From contig CALKCM010000007.1 of assembly GCA_938086785.1 (NCBI GenBank), forward strand, positions 22,120 to 86,119: 64,000 bases of DNA, given 5' to 3'. Below are positions 41,870 through 53,171 of the stretch, piece by piece. The notes under the pieces are model-generated. The model had not been told where the DNA came from. It made no database searches and saw only the letters and a list, made by a program, of their open reading frames with translations. The translations under genes and the position numbers were made by a program. Source of the DNA: an uncultured Bacteroidia bacterium (GTDB lineage Bacteria > Bacteroidota > Bacteroidia > NS11-12g > UBA955). Numbering within the stretch: the first letter of the stretch is position 1; each line of letters opens with the position of its first letter.

Positions 41870-43324
41870 ATGAGTCAAGCAGTAAGAAATTTAGAACCTA
41901 ATTCCCTTTGGAACCATTTTGCCGATTTAAATGCCGTTCCACGTCCCAGCAAGAAAGAAGAACGAGTGATTGCCTTTGCCAAAGACTTTGGCGAACGTTT
42001 GGGATTTCCAACTATGGTGGATGAAGTTGGAAATGTGATTATTAAGAAACCAGCCACTGCAGGAATGGAAAACCGAAAAACGGTAGTGATGCAGAGCCAT
42101 TTGGATATGGTTCATCAAAAGAATAACGATACTGACTTTGACTTTTTAACACAAGGAATAGATATGCTCGTAGATGGAGATTGGGTAAAGGCCAATGGAA
42201 CCACTCTAGGAGCAGATAATGGAATAGGAGTGGCAGCTATTATGGCCGTTTTGAGCAGTACAGATATCCCCCACCCCGCATTAGAAGCCTTATTTACCAT
42301 TGATGAAGAAACTGGGATGACCGGTGCAATAGGTCTTAAAGGTGGTTTGCTGGATGCAAGTATTATGCTAAACCTAGATACCGAAGAAGATACGGACTTG
42401 ACCATTGGTTGCGCAGGAGGAGTAGATGTAACCATCTCAGGCACTTATGATAGTGTGGATAGTGCCTTACCTGCTTACACCTTAAGAGTTAAAGGTTTGC
42501 AAGGAGGACACAGTGGAATGGAAATCCACAAAGGCCTGGGGAATGCAAATAAGATCATGAATCGCATCCTTTGGAACCTGAATAAGTCTTGCGCTATAGA
42601 TTTAATAGCCATTGATGGAGGCGGACTGCGAAATGCTATTCCAAGAGAATCTTCGGCTATCATTGCTTTTGCAAATGCAGATCAAGGAACTGTTGAGGAA
42701 ATTATTACAGAGCTGGGAGATGCTCTATTAGCAGAGTATGGCGTAACTGATACCAATTTGGGAATCACCTTAGACCCAGCTCCTGAAATGGCTTATGCCG
42801 CTTGCAATGAAGACTTTAAGACGAATCTATTAAATAGCATTTATGCTTGTCCTGTGGGTATTTATAGAATGAGTCCGAGCATTGCAGATTTGGTTCAAAC
42901 ATCAAATAACCTAGCTAGAGTTATTTTAAAAGATGGGGAATTCACTATTATGTGCTTAACCAGAAGTTCAGTAGATACTGAAAAAATCGATTTAGCTAAT
43001 GCCATTGAAGCTTGCTTTGCTCCACTAAAAGGAACCGTAAAGTTTAGCGGAACATACCCTGGTTGGGAGCCTAAACCTGAGAGTGCCATTGTTTCGCTGA
43101 TGAGCGAATTATACAAAGAGCTCTTTGGGAAACCCGCGGATGTAAATGCGTGTCATGCGGGTCTTGAGTGCGGAATTTTAGGGACTAATTATCCAGATAT
43201 GCAGATGATTAGCTTTGGTCCAAACATTCGAGGCGCCCACAGCCCCGATGAATGCACACAAATATCTTCTGTTCAAAAATTTTGGGGATACCTATTAGAA
43301 GCATTGAAACGAATTCCTTCTTAA
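41870..43324 (+). CDS. pepD: Aminoacyl-histidine dipeptidase
   Basis: M20C-family cytosolic dipeptidase of 484 aa with a two-zinc site. Ligand motifs are VVMQSHLDMVHQKN, TLGADNGIGVAA (bridging Asp), LFTIDEETGMTGA (catalytic Glu pair) and LNLDTEED. A final His is in IRGAHSPDECTQI. The dimerisation/lid domain is inserted at about residues 200-385. The enzyme hydrolyses Xaa-His and other dipeptides. The following membrane protein gene starts 3 nt after the stop, so they form an operon. Confidence 0.95.
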   Translation: MSQAVRNLEPNSLWNHFADLNAVPRPSKKEERVIAFAKDFGERLGFPTMVDEVGNVIIKKPATAGMENRKTVVMQSHLDMVHQKNNDTDFDFLTQGIDMLVDGDWVKANGTTLGADNGIGVAAIMAVLSSTDIPHPALEALFTIDEETGMTGAIGLKGGLLDASIMLNLDTEEDTDLTIGCAGGVDVTISGTYDSVDSALPAYTLRVKGLQGGHSGMEIHKGLGNANKIMNRILWNLNKSCAIDLIAIDGGGLRNAIPRESSAIIAFANADQGTVEEIITELGDALLAEYGVTDTNLGITLDPAPEMAYAACNEDFKTNLLNSIYACPVGIYRMSPSIADLVQTSNNLARVILKDGEFTIMCLTRSSVDTEKIDLANAIEACFAPLKGTVKFSGTYPGWEPKPESAIVSLMSELYKELFGKPADVNACHAGLECGILGTNYPDMQMISFGPNIRGAHSPDECTQISSVQKFWGYLLEALKRIPS

Positions 43325-43327
43325 AAT

Positions 43328-44026
43328 ATGAAACCTTACATCGAATACATCCCTATCATCACAACTATTTTCTCGGTCTTTTTTGTCCGAGAAATTTACC
43401 TGCATTACAAAAATAGAAAGACGCAGTACCTCTTATGGTGGACCATAGGAGTACTTACCTTTGGATTAGGAACTTTAGCTGAAAGCATCAATGTTATCTT
43501 TGGCTGGAATGAAATTAATCTGAAATATTGGTATATCGTAGGTGCCTTACTGGGCGGATTTCCTCTTGCTCAAGGTTCTGTATACCTGCTCATGAGTAAA
43601 AAACTGGCCGATTTTACCACCTGGTTTTTTGTCACTGCCATTATTGTCGGTTCCGTCTGCATTATTCTTACCCCAATATCCATCCCAAGTGATTTTGATT
43701 ATAAACTCACAGGCAAGGTATTTACATGGAAATGGGTTCGATATTTTTCACCCATCATTAATATATACTCCTTCTATTTCCTCGTCGGAGGAGCCATACA
43801 TTCTGCTTTCAAATATTATAAGCAAACCAACAAGGAAGCAAGGTTCAAGGGCAATATTTACATTGCCATAGGCGGACTTTTGCCAGGTATTGGGGGCACT
43901 TTTACTAGAATGGGTTATGTAAATGTGCTCTTTGTAACAGAATTAATTGGCTTGATTCTTATCTATTTTGGGTATCGCATCATCAAGTTGGATAAGCATA
44001 AAAATGAAGGCAACAGCACTGAATAA
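43328..44026 (+). CDS. Hypothetical seven-helix membrane protein
   Basis: The 232-aa protein has about seven hydrophobic segments: residues 8-24, 36-55, 65-88, 97-117, 138-160, 176-196 and 200-220. It has short loops and a charged C-terminal tail (IKLDKHKNEGNSTE). No motif of a named transporter or sensor was recognised; the helix count alone resembles 7TM sensory domains, which is weak. It is 3 nt downstream of pepD and is followed by a promoter within 25 nt, so the transcript probably ends around the hairpin at 44059-44082. Confidence 0.75.
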   Translation: MKPYIEYIPIITTIFSVFFVREIYLHYKNRKTQYLLWWTIGVLTFGLGTLAESINVIFGWNEINLKYWYIVGALLGGFPLAQGSVYLLMSKKLADFTTWFFVTAIIVGSVCIILTPISIPSDFDYKLTGKVFTWKWVRYFSPIINIYSFYFLVGGAIHSAFKYYKQTNKEARFKGNIYIAIGGLLPGIGGTFTRMGYVNVLFVTELIGLILIYFGYRIIKLDKHKNEGNSTE

Positions 44027-44045
44027 ACTATTCACATGGCCATCA

Positions 44046-44053
44046 TAAATTTG
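44046..44053 (+). promoter_or_regulatory. Upstream promoter P1 of typA
   Basis: TAAATTTG. A transcript from here would start just at a perfect 9-bp hairpin (44059-44067 with 44074-44082, loop GTAACG) and have a leader of about 105 nt before typA. Confidence 0.5.
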
Positions 44054-44136
44054 CAGCTATATCTCTTGTAACGAAGAGATATTTCACTTGTAAACACCCC
44101 TCTTACATTAATAGAAAATAAACCAAAGTTTAGGCG

Positions 44137-44144
44137 TAATTTTG
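44137..44144 (+). promoter_or_regulatory. Downstream promoter P2 of typA
   Basis: TAATTTTG, 20 nt before ATG 44165. Confidence 0.7.
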
Positions 44145-44164
44145 CAGCAATTTTAAAACGCCTC

Positions 44165-45976
44165 ATGGACATTCGCAACATTGCCATTATCGCCCACGTA
44201 GATCACGGTAAAACTACTTTGGTTGACAAAATCTTACACCAAGCTAATTTATTCCGAGATAATCAAGAGTCTGGAGATCTTATTTTAGACAACAATGATT
44301 TGGAACGAGAACGTGGAATTACCATTCTATCCAAAAACGTAAGTGTAGAATGGAAAGGCACCAAAATCAATATTATTGACACGCCCGGTCACAGTGATTT
44401 TGGCGGAGAAGTAGAACGTGTTTTAAACATGGCTGATGGTGTTCTTCTTTTGGTAGATGCCTTTGAAGGGCCCATGCCTCAAACCCGTTTTGTATTGCAA
44501 AAAGCTTTAGAGTTGGGCAAAAAAGCGGTTGTGGTTATTAATAAAGTAGATAAACCAAATTGCACGCCAGATCAAACGCATGATTCTGTTTTTGACTTGT
44601 TCTTTAACCTTGGAGCAACGGAAGAGCAATTGGATTTTGTTACGGTATATGGAAGTGGTAAAATGGGATGGTACGGTCCTGATTGGCAAAACCCAACCAG
44701 CGATTTAACCTTCTTAATGGATACCATTGTAAAAGATGTTCCCCCTCCAGCAGTGGAAGAAGGGCCTTTGCAATTGCAAATCACCAATCTAGACTTTAGC
44801 AGTTATACAGGACGTATTGCTGTAGGTAGAGTAAGACGAGGAACCATTGCAGAAAATATGCCCGTAGGAATGGTTAAGCGAGACGGAAGCACAAAAAAAG
44901 GAAGAGTAAAAGAACTATATGTCTTTAGTGGTTTAGGAAAAACTAGAGCAGAAAGTGTAAGCGCCGGAGATATTTGCGCATTTTCTGGCATTGAAGATTT
45001 TGAGATTGGAGACACCATTACAGATCCTGAGCAACTGGAAGCCTTACCTACCCTTAAGATTGATGAACCAACCATGAGTATGTTGTTTACCATTAACAAC
45101 TCTCCATTTTTTGGTAAAGAAGGTAAATTTGTTACCAGCAGACATATACGTGAGCGTCTGCAAAAAGAAATCGAAAAGAATCTAGCATTGAGGGTAGAAG
45201 AAACCTCCAGTGCAGATCAATTTATGGTATATGGTCGTGGAGTACTTCACTTAGGAATCCTTGTGGAAACAATGAGACGTGAAGGGTATGAAATGCAAGT
45301 AGGTCAACCCCGCGTTCTTTTCAAAGAAATTAATGGCAAAAAACACGAGCCTATTGAAGCGCTTACTGTTGATGTTCCAGAACACCACAGCGGAAAAGTC
45401 ATTGAAGCAGTGAGTCAACGTAAAGGAGATATGACGAGCATGGTACCTAAGGGTGATATGATGCGTTTAGAATTCTATATACCTGCACGTGGCTTAATGG
45501 GATTGAGAAGTCAAATGCTTACAGCCACTCAAGGAGAAGCCATTATGGCTCAGCGTTTTTACGAGTATCAGCCGTACAAAGGCGATATGCCTAAACGTTT
45601 TAATGGAGTAATTATTAGTAAAGATACTGGTAAAGCAGCCATCTATTCTATGGATAAATTAAAGGATAGAGGGAACTTCTTTATTCGTCCAGGCGCCGAA
45701 GTATATGGTGGTCAAATTATTGGAGAAAATGCAAAGCCCGGCGATTTAGTTGTAAATATATGTACGGCAAAACAATTAGATAACTTCCGTGCAGCAGGTA
45801 AAGATGGAATTTCCATGTTGGCTCCACCAAGAGCATTTACTCTGGAAGAATCAATGGAATACATTCAAGCCGACGAATATGTTGAGGTTACTCCTGAAAA
45901 TACCCGTTTTAGAAAAATTCATTTAGACGAACACGATAGAAAAAGAGCTGCGAGCTCTGCTAACTCTGTTGAATAA
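44165..45976 (+). CDS. typA: Translational GTPase TypA/BipA
   Basis: Ribosome-associated GTPase of 603 aa that helps 50S assembly and stress adaptation. G1 is [11 protein letters not shown]2 is [12 protein letters not shown]3 is [12 protein letters not shown] and G4 is NKVDKP. Domain II and the EF-G-like domains III/V follow. The C-terminal domain specific to BipA includes [16 protein letters not shown]. The tail is charged. Two promoters lie upstream. An intrinsic terminator immediately follows. Confidence 0.97.
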   Translation: MDIRNIAIIAHVDHGKTTLVDKILHQANLFRDNQESGDLILDNNDLERERGITILSKNVSVEWKGTKINIIDTPGHSDFGGEVERVLNMADGVLLLVDAFEGPMPQTRFVLQKALELGKKAVVVINKVDKPNCTPDQTHDSVFDLFFNLGATEEQLDFVTVYGSGKMGWYGPDWQNPTSDLTFLMDTIVKDVPPPAVEEGPLQLQITNLDFSSYTGRIAVGRVRRGTIAENMPVGMVKRDGSTKKGRVKELYVFSGLGKTRAESVSAGDICAFSGIEDFEIGDTITDPEQLEALPTLKIDEPTMSMLFTINNSPFFGKEGKFVTSRHIRERLQKEIEKNLALRVEETSSADQFMVYGRGVLHLGILVETMRREGYEMQVGQPRVLFKEINGKKHEPIEALTVDVPEHHSGKVIEAVSQRKGDMTSMVPKGDMMRLEFYIPARGLMGLRSQMLTATQGEAIMAQRFYEYQPYKGDMPKRFNGVIISKDTGKAAIYSMDKLKDRGNFFIRPGAEVYGGQIIGENAKPGDLVVNICTAKQLDNFRAAGKDGISMLAPPRAFTLEESMEYIQADEYVEVTPENTRFRKIHLDEHDRKRAASSANSVE

Positions 45977-45980
45977 GAAC

Positions 45981-46015
45981 AATACTCTTTCAATTAAATA
46001 GAAAGAGTATTTTTT
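45981..46015 (+). terminator. Intrinsic terminator after typA
   Basis: AATACTCTTTC (45981-45991) and GAAAGAGTATT (46001-46011) form a perfect 11-bp stem with a 9-nt loop and a T-run. The next promoter starts 2 nt after it. Confidence 0.92.
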
Positions 46016-46016
46016 A

Positions 46017-46024
46017 TACCTTTG
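46017..46024 (+). promoter_or_regulatory. -7 box for the flippase gene
   Basis: TACCTTTG, 5 nt before GTG 46030, packed directly against the typA terminator. Confidence 0.7.
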
Positions 46025-46029
46025 AGCCT

Positions 46030-47436
46030 GTGCAAAAGTCATTTCTAAAATCTTTGCTCTGGCTACAGGGATTAAATTTCCTTATCAAGCCATTATGGAT
46101 TTTTGGGGTGGATCGCATGGCTCAAATTCAGCTAGGCGATGAACTTTACGGCAAATACTTTGTCATTTTTAATTTCTGCCTCATGTTTAATATTCTCTTG
46201 GATCTGGGATTAAACAATTACCTCACAACCCGAATATCAGCAGAAAAAGAGACCAATGTAAAGCAAATTTTAGCTTGGAGAATGGTTCTTTCTCTCTTTT
46301 ACATTGCCCTAATATTTGTATTTGCTTGGGGCAAATCGTGGGCAGCTCCTTTAATCGCCTTGGCTATTGCCAATCAAGTTTTGGCCTCTTTTGTTTTATT
46401 CTTTAGAGCTATCCTTCAAGGGCATCGCCAGTTTAAGCGAGATGCTATCGTTTCTGTAACGGATCGATCCGTGAGTATCATTGGCGGAGCCATTTGGATC
46501 TTCTTCTATGGATTTCATGGTTTCGAAGGCATGATTGCTTTCTTTAGTATTCAAACATTTGGTTATTTCATTGCATTACTTTTAGGATTTTTCTGGAGCA
46601 AAAAAATGCCTGATGCCGCTCCAAAGAGACCCTATGCTGAAGTATGGCAATCGGTACAATGGTTTGCCATCTTAGCCTTCATTATGAGCATATTCACTCG
46701 AGTGGATTCATATATGATTAGCGAATTAGCTCCGAATACCTTTTCCGATGCGGGGGTTTATGCAAAAAGCTTTCGCCTATTGGATGCAGCCCTCATTTTT
46801 AGCGCCTTACTTAGCACTCTCCTATTGCCCAATTTTAGCAAACTCATATCCTCCAAAGAAAGCACAAGCCAATTGGCTTTGCTCGGCTCAAAAATTATCT
46901 TAACCGTGGGATACCCCTTAATGTTACTTGCCTATTTCTGTGCGCCACAAATCATGGAATTGCTCTACCATACAGGTGATAATATTCAATCAAACAGAAC
47001 TTTTATTTACATCATGGCCTCCTTTTTACCCATGGCCTTGGTGCATATTTTTGGGACTTATTTAACTGCCGCACAGCATCTCAAAACATTGAGCAGTTTT
47101 GCCATTATTAGCATGGCAATAAACATCATTCTAAATTACATTTTCATTCCTAAATATGGGGCTTTAGGTTCGGCACAAGTATGTTTAATTACCCAGTCCA
47201 CTTTTGCCTCACTATGCATCGCAGGCTCATATATAAATAAGGCCTTTGTATGGCGAGATTTTCCGATTCTTAGATTCGGCTTATTCCTAATTGCTGGCAT
47301 AGGTATTTTTAGCTCTGTACAACAGATGGCCTATCCCTTATACCTCGATCTATTTGCTGCTTTTTTAACTGCAATGATCGGATTCTTATTGCTTTTCCCC
47401 TCATGGAAAAACATTGTTCAACTCCTTAAAAAATAA
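46030..47436 (+). CDS. Wzx-like oligosaccharide flippase
   Basis: The 468-aa MATE/MVF-superfamily membrane protein has about 12-14 hydrophobic segments over the whole length. Features include DLGLNNYLTTRISAE (typical of polysaccharide synthase/flippase N-termini), FTRVDSYMISELAP in the middle helix region, and YGALGSAQVCLITQ near the C-terminus. It probably moves lipid-linked sugars across the inner membrane. The start is GTG 46030. It stands alone here, with the next gene convergent. Confidence 0.9.
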   Translation: MQKSFLKSLLWLQGLNFLIKPLWIFGVDRMAQIQLGDELYGKYFVIFNFCLMFNILLDLGLNNYLTTRISAEKETNVKQILAWRMVLSLFYIALIFVFAWGKSWAAPLIALAIANQVLASFVLFFRAILQGHRQFKRDAIVSVTDRSVSIIGGAIWIFFYGFHGFEGMIAFFSIQTFGYFIALLLGFFWSKKMPDAAPKRPYAEVWQSVQWFAILAFIMSIFTRVDSYMISELAPNTFSDAGVYAKSFRLLDAALIFSALLSTLLLPNFSKLISSKESTSQLALLGSKIILTVGYPLMLLAYFCAPQIMELLYHTGDNIQSNRTFIYIMASFLPMALVHIFGTYLTAAQHLKTLSSFAIISMAINIILNYIFIPKYGALGSAQVCLITQSTFASLCIAGSYINKAFVWRDFPILRFGLFLIAGIGIFSSVQQMAYPLYLDLFAAFLTAMIGFLLLFPSWKNIVQLLKK

Positions 47437-47449
47437 GTAAAAGAGTTAC

Positions 47450-47812
47450 TTACCCCTTATTTCTCTTGGTATAAATAGCCACAAATAGTTGAAATAGGAC
47501 TGCTAAAAAAATTGCTCCAAGCAAAACAATAAAAGAAGTCAAGCTCAAATCTGTATTCTGAAACAAGCCTCTAAAAACAAGCGCAATGATTATCGTCATT
47601 TTGAGAAAGACTGCAATAAGTGGAATTGGCTTTAACTGCCTTTGGTGAATAAGGTATGTGAGTAACCACTCTGCTAAAGACGCCAGAATAGAAATAATTC
47701 CTCCAGCCAACAAGATGGCATTCGGTGTATCGAAGATAAAAAAGGCACCGAGGAATGTAATTCCTATGGCTTGAACAATCTTAACTCTTTTAAGCCATCC
47801 AGGCTTAAGCAT
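47450..47812 (-). CDS. Small four-helix membrane protein
   Basis: The 120-aa protein has about four transmembrane segments (residues 13-28, 32-53, 64-81, 92-113) and basic ends ([18 protein letters not shown]). No family was recognised. Its ATG at 47812 lies 8 nt inside the 3' end of glyA, so it is translated from the glyA message. The unit glyA-membrane protein runs leftward and meets the flippase gene tail to tail. Confidence 0.7.
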   Translation of the reverse strand: MLKPGWLKRVKIVQAIGITFLGAFFIFDTPNAILLAGGIISILASLAEWLLTYLIHQRQLKPIPLIAVFLKMTIIIALVFRGLFQNTDLSLTSFIVLLGAIFLAVLFQLFVAIYTKRNKG

Positions 47813-49082
47813 ATAAAGGAAAATTAGCCATCAACGCATGAACTCGTTCAGTCACTTCATCCAATTTTGCTTCATTATCATGATTGGTTAAAGCAGCATC
47901 GATTAGTTCTGCAACAGCATCCATATGTTCTGCTTTCATTCCTCTAGAGGTTATTGCAGGCGTTCCTAAACGCATACCACTGGTAACGAATGGGCTTCTG
48001 GTTTCAAAAGGAACCGTGTTTTTATTTATAGTTATATCACAGCGCACTAAGGTATTTTCCGCAAGTTTTCCTGTAAGATCTTCTGCTTTAGGCCTCAGGT
48101 CAATCAGCATCATATGGTTATCTGTACCTCCACTAATAATTTTATAACCTCTACTAACCATAGCATTAGCCAAGGCATTGGCATTGGCCATTACTTGAAC
48201 GCCGTAGTCTTTAAATTCATCGGTTAAGGCTTCACCAAAAGCAACCGCTTTCGCTGCAATTACATGTTCCAATGGCCCTCCTTGGGTTCCTGGAAAAACT
48301 CCAGAATCTAAAAGAGCACTCATTTTACGAACCGTTCCTTTTGGAGTTTTTAAACCCCATGGGTTCTCAAAATCCTGTCCCATCATAATAACTCCTCCAC
48401 GCGGACCTCTTAGGGTTTTATGTGTAGTACTTGTTACAATATGGCAATGAGGCAACGGATTATTTAATAATCCCTTAGCAATTAAACCCGAGGGATGAGA
48501 AATGTCAGCCAATAAAAGGGCTCCTACTTCATCAGCCACACTTCTAAGTTTTGCATAGTCCCAATCTCTGCTGTAGGAACTGGCTCCACAAATAATCATT
48601 TTAGGCTGTTCCTTTAGGGCAATTTCTCTGATTTTATCAAAATCGATGAGGCCGTTGGTTTCTTCTACACCATAAAAACTAGGTTCATATAATTTCCCAC
48701 TAAAGTTCACTGTAGATCCATGGGTTAAATGGCCGCCATGACTCAAATCAAATCCTAATATTTTATCTCCTGGCTTAAGGCAAGCCAGCATAACCGCTGC
48801 ATTGGCCTGAGCTCCAGAGTGCGGTTGAACATTTGCCCAAACAGCTCCAAACAATTCACAAACTCTATCTATGGCTAATTGTTCTACCTGATCAACCACT
48901 TCACATCCTCCATAATACCTTTTTTTAGGAAGGCCTTCGGCATATTTATTGGTAAGTACAGATCCCATGGCCTCCATTACTTGAGGGCTCACAAAGTTTT
49001 CGCTAGCAATCAACTCTATGCCATGCTGCTGTCTTTCCTTTTCCTTTTGTATTAGGTCAAATATTACGGTATCTCTTTTCAT
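47805..49082 (-). CDS. glyA: Serine hydroxymethyltransferase
   Basis: PLP enzyme converting serine and tetrahydrofolate to glycine and methylene-THF, the main source of one-carbon units. The 425-aa protein begins with [22 protein letters not shown]. Next come [19 protein letters not shown] substrate residues ([14 protein letters not shown]) and the SHGGHLTHG loop. The PLP Lys is in [15 protein letters not shown] and the C-terminal segment is [13 protein letters not shown] ([11 protein letters not shown]). Length and motifs are canonical. A small membrane protein is coupled downstream. Confidence 0.97.
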   Translation of the reverse strand: MKRDTVIFDLIQKEKERQQHGIELIASENFVSPQVMEAMGSVLTNKYAEGLPKKRYYGGCEVVDQVEQLAIDRVCELFGAVWANVQPHSGAQANAAVMLACLKPGDKILGFDLSHGGHLTHGSTVNFSGKLYEPSFYGVEETNGLIDFDKIREIALKEQPKMIICGASSYSRDWDYAKLRSVADEVGALLLADISHPSGLIAKGLLNNPLPHCHIVTSTTHKTLRGPRGGVIMMGQDFENPWGLKTPKGTVRKMSALLDSGVFPGTQGGPLEHVIAAKAVAFGEALTDEFKDYGVQVMANANALANAMVSRGYKIISGGTDNHMMLIDLRPKAEDLTGKLAENTLVRCDITINKNTVPFETRSPFVTSGMRLGTPAITSRGMKAEHMDAVAELIDAALTNHDNEAKLDEVTERVHALMANFPLYA

Positions 49083-49095
49083 CTTTTTGAATATG

Positions 49096-49103
49096 CAATT
49101 TTA
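49096..49103 (-). promoter_or_regulatory. -7 box for glyA
   Basis: TAAAATTG on the minus strand (one mismatch), 13 nt before the glyA start. Confidence 0.55.
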
Positions 49104-49184
49104 ACCAACTTTACTGAGATAAACTACACTTGAAAGACAAGAATCACTTTTGTGTAAATAATTGTACTTAGCTAATCTTTAATT

Positions 49185-49220
49185 ACAACAAAAAGCTCGA
49201 ATCCTGAGATTCGAGCTTTT
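49185..49220 (-). terminator. Intrinsic terminator after the thiolase gene
   Basis: AAAAGCTCGAATC and GATTCGAGCTTTT form a perfect 13-bp stem around CTGA, flanked by A/T tracts. It lies 25 nt past the thiolase stop in the leftward direction. Confidence 0.92.
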
Positions 49221-49245
49221 ACTTTATTCTAATTTAAAATTTAAA

Positions 49246-50427
49246 TTACATATTCTCAATAACCATGGCACTTGCGCCACCGCCTCCATTACAGATAGCA
49301 GCTCCTCCCATTTTACCATTGTTTTGCTTTAAGACATTTAACAATGTAACTACTATTCGAGCACCTGAGGCACCTAATGGATGACCTATTGCGACAGCTC
49401 CTCCATTTACATTTACCTTATTTGCATCCAATCCTAATATTTTATTATTTGCTAATCCTACGACTGAAAAAGCTTCATTTAATTCGCAAAAGTCTAGATC
49501 AGAAACCTCTAAACCTGCTCGTTTAGCAGCAATTGGAAGCGCTTTTGAAGGAGCGGTCGTAAACCACTCTGGCGCTTGTTCTGCATCGGCAAAACCCGCG
49601 ATTCTTGCAAGGGGTTTAGCGCCCGTTGCTTCCATTTTTTCTTTACTCATAAGAACTACACATGCCGCACCATCATTAATAGTACTTGCATTTGCCGCTG
49701 TTACGGTTCCGTCTTTACTAAAAGCTGCACGGAGCTGAGGTATTTTATCAAATCGCACCGCTTTGTATTCTTCGTCATGATCAAAAACAATGGGATCTCC
49801 TTTTCGCTGTGGAATTTCTACTGGAACAACCTCATCGTTAAATTTACCTGCTTCCCAAGCTGCTTTAGCTCTGGTATAGCTTTCTATGGCAAATGCATCT
49901 TGGTCCTCTCGACTAAAGTGGTGTTCTTTGGCACAAAGGTCTGCACAAGCACCCATTAGGTCTTTGCTGTATACATCGGTTAAGCCATCATATTGGAGAC
50001 CGTCTAACATATTTATTGCACCAAATTTATGACCTGCTCGGCTACCCATTAAATAATGAGGCACCATACTCATATTTTCCATACCACCAGCAACTACGCA
50101 ATCGGTATGCCCTAACATGATGCTTTGTGCTCCTAAGGAGATGGACTTCATTCCACTGGCACATACTTTATTTATTGTGGTGGCTGGAACATCATCGCCT
50201 ATTCCTGCAAATTTAGCGGCCTGTCTTGCAGGAGCTTGCCCTACGCCAGCTTGTAAAACACAACCCATGATTACCTCACCCACTTCTTTGGCATCTATAC
50301 CTGATTGTTTTAATGCGCCCTGAATGGCTGCTGCCCCTAGTTTTGCGGCAGGAACAGAACGTAAACTACCATTAAAAGAACCCAATGCTGTACGCGTTGC
50401 GGCTACGATATATACTTCTTTTGTCAT
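49246..50427 (-). CDS. Acetyl-CoA C-acetyltransferase (thiolase)
   Basis: Type II thiolase of 393 aa, for condensation or cleavage of acetoacetyl-CoA and longer beta-ketoacyl-CoA. The nucleophile Cys is in [11 protein letters not shown] (about residue 88). NEAFSVV and [16 protein letters not shown] carry the catalytic His, and [13 protein letters not shown] the second Cys. The start is ATG 50427 ([18 protein letters not shown]); the frame extends to 50496 but a TATCTTTG promoter box lies in the extension. It is divergent from the ABC-F gene. A biosynthetic or degradative role cannot be separated. Confidence 0.95.
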   Translation of the reverse strand: MTKEVYIVAATRTALGSFNGSLRSVPAAKLGAAAIQGALKQSGIDAKEVGEVIMGCVLQAGVGQAPARQAAKFAGIGDDVPATTINKVCASGMKSISLGAQSIMLGHTDCVVAGGMENMSMVPHYLMGSRAGHKFGAINMLDGLQYDGLTDVYSKDLMGACADLCAKEHHFSREDQDAFAIESYTRAKAAWEAGKFNDEVVPVEIPQRKGDPIVFDHDEEYKAVRFDKIPQLRAAFSKDGTVTAANASTINDGAACVVLMSKEKMEATGAKPLARIAGFADAEQAPEWFTTAPSKALPIAAKRAGLEVSDLDFCELNEAFSVVGLANNKILGLDANKVNVNGGAVAIGHPLGASGARIVVTLLNVLKQNNGKMGGAAICNGGGGASAMVIENM

Positions 50428-50446
50428 CTTTTTTTTTACTCTGACG

Positions 50447-50454
50447 CAAAGATA
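50447..50454 (-). promoter_or_regulatory. -7 box for the thiolase gene
   Basis: TATCTTTG on the minus strand, 19 nt before ATG 50427. Confidence 0.75.
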
Positions 50455-50468
50455 ATAGAATGCTTTAA

Positions 50469-52151
<1,683 letters not shown>

Positions 52152-52155
52152 AAAT

Positions 52156-52899
52156 ATGAAAAATATCAGTATAATAGCTCTGGCACTTTTAGTGGTGTCA
52201 TCTTGCGGAGAAAAAGTTAGCATGGATGCTAAAGTAAACAACGGCCTAGATAGTTTTAGTTATGCTCAAGGTGTTATGACTGCTTCATTTTTGAAAGCAC
52301 AAGGAATAGAAGACATTAACTTCAGTGCCTTTTACCGAGGCCTTAATGAAGGATTGGTAAAAGACAGCGGTTATTTGATTCAAACAGATCAAATAAATAC
52401 CTTTAGTCAAAATTATGTTCAAGGGCAACAAAAACTTAAAATTAAAAGCCTTCAGGCCAAGTCTAAAGAATACATGAAAGGCCTTTCGGACAAAGGATAC
52501 CAAAGCCTACCTGGGGGAGCTTATTATAAGATTTTAACTAAAGGGAATGGTGCCAATGCTAGAGCTTACGATACAGTAGTCATGAGTTTAATCATCAAAA
52601 ACATGGCTGGATCTGAGCTTTTTAATAGTTTTAAATCATCTGGAGGGAAACAAGATAAAGTTCCTTTGGCTGTATTAAAATTAGCGCCTTTGGAAGATGC
52701 ATTGGAAATTATACCTGCGGGTAGCACCTTTGAACTTGCTATTCCTACAGATTTATATCCGTTTCTTGGTCAATTTGCAAGAAGTAGTTTTAACGATAAA
52801 TACGGCGTATCGCTCTGTACTTTTGATATTTCTGATGTAATACCGGGCAAGGAAATTTCTATGCCTAAGATGCCTCAGATGCCAGGAGGCGTAAAGTAG
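52156..52899 (+). CDS. Mip/FKBP-like lipoprotein
   Basis: The 247-aa lipoprotein (LLVVSSCGEK, Cys at about residue 14) has an N-terminal helical region like the dimerisation domain of FkpA/Mip (DSFSYAQGVMTASFLKAQG, FYRGLNEGL). A C-terminal FKBP-fold pattern follows (GGAYYKILTKGNG, VVMSLIIKN, ALEIIPAGSTFELAIPTDLYPF). Several aromatic residues that form the FKBP proline-isomerase pocket are not evident, so it may be a chaperone rather than an isomerase. The start is ATG 52156; the frame runs upstream inside the ABC-F gene but lacks a signal there. It forms an operon with the ABC-F gene. Confidence 0.75.
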   Translation: MKNISIIALALLVVSSCGEKVSMDAKVNNGLDSFSYAQGVMTASFLKAQGIEDINFSAFYRGLNEGLVKDSGYLIQTDQINTFSQNYVQGQQKLKIKSLQAKSKEYMKGLSDKGYQSLPGGAYYKILTKGNGANARAYDTVVMSLIIKNMAGSELFNSFKSSGGKQDKVPLAVLKLAPLEDALEIIPAGSTFELAIPTDLYPFLGQFARSSFNDKYGVSLCTFDISDVIPGKEISMPKMPQMPGGVK

Positions 52900-52920
52900 T
52901 ATTTATAAAGATAAGATATA

Positions 52921-52957
52921 AGGAAGAGTGCTCCATGTGCTCTTCCTTTTTTTATGT
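52921..52957 (+). terminator. Intrinsic terminator after the Mip-like gene
   Basis: AGGAAGAG (52921-52928) pairs with CTCTTCCT, with a 15-nt interior, followed by a run of seven T. Confidence 0.85.
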
Positions 52958-53157
52958 AAATTTTAACGGATAGAAGGTTGAATCAGTTGATCAAAAAGGC
53001 TTTACACTTCAACGTCTCTGTTGTTTATCTCTTTAAATAGCCAAAATGTTAATGTTATTATTTTTTGGTAGACGTTTCGAAACTGTGCTCATTGATTGCC
53101 AATAATTAGGCGAACAGAAATGTACTCTTTCATTATTTTTCAAGCAAAATAATGCTG

Positions 53158-53165
53158 TACATTTG
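53158..53165 (+). promoter_or_regulatory. -7 box for kdsA
   Basis: TACATTTG, 6 nt before ATG 53172; it covers the TTG (53163) that opens the longer frame. Confidence 0.7.
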
Positions 53166-53171
53166 CCACAC

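Noticed and set aside
47435..47452. AAGTAA/TTACTT inverted repeat at the end of the flippase gene
   Set aside because: Short, AT-only, no T-tract, partly inside coding sequence.
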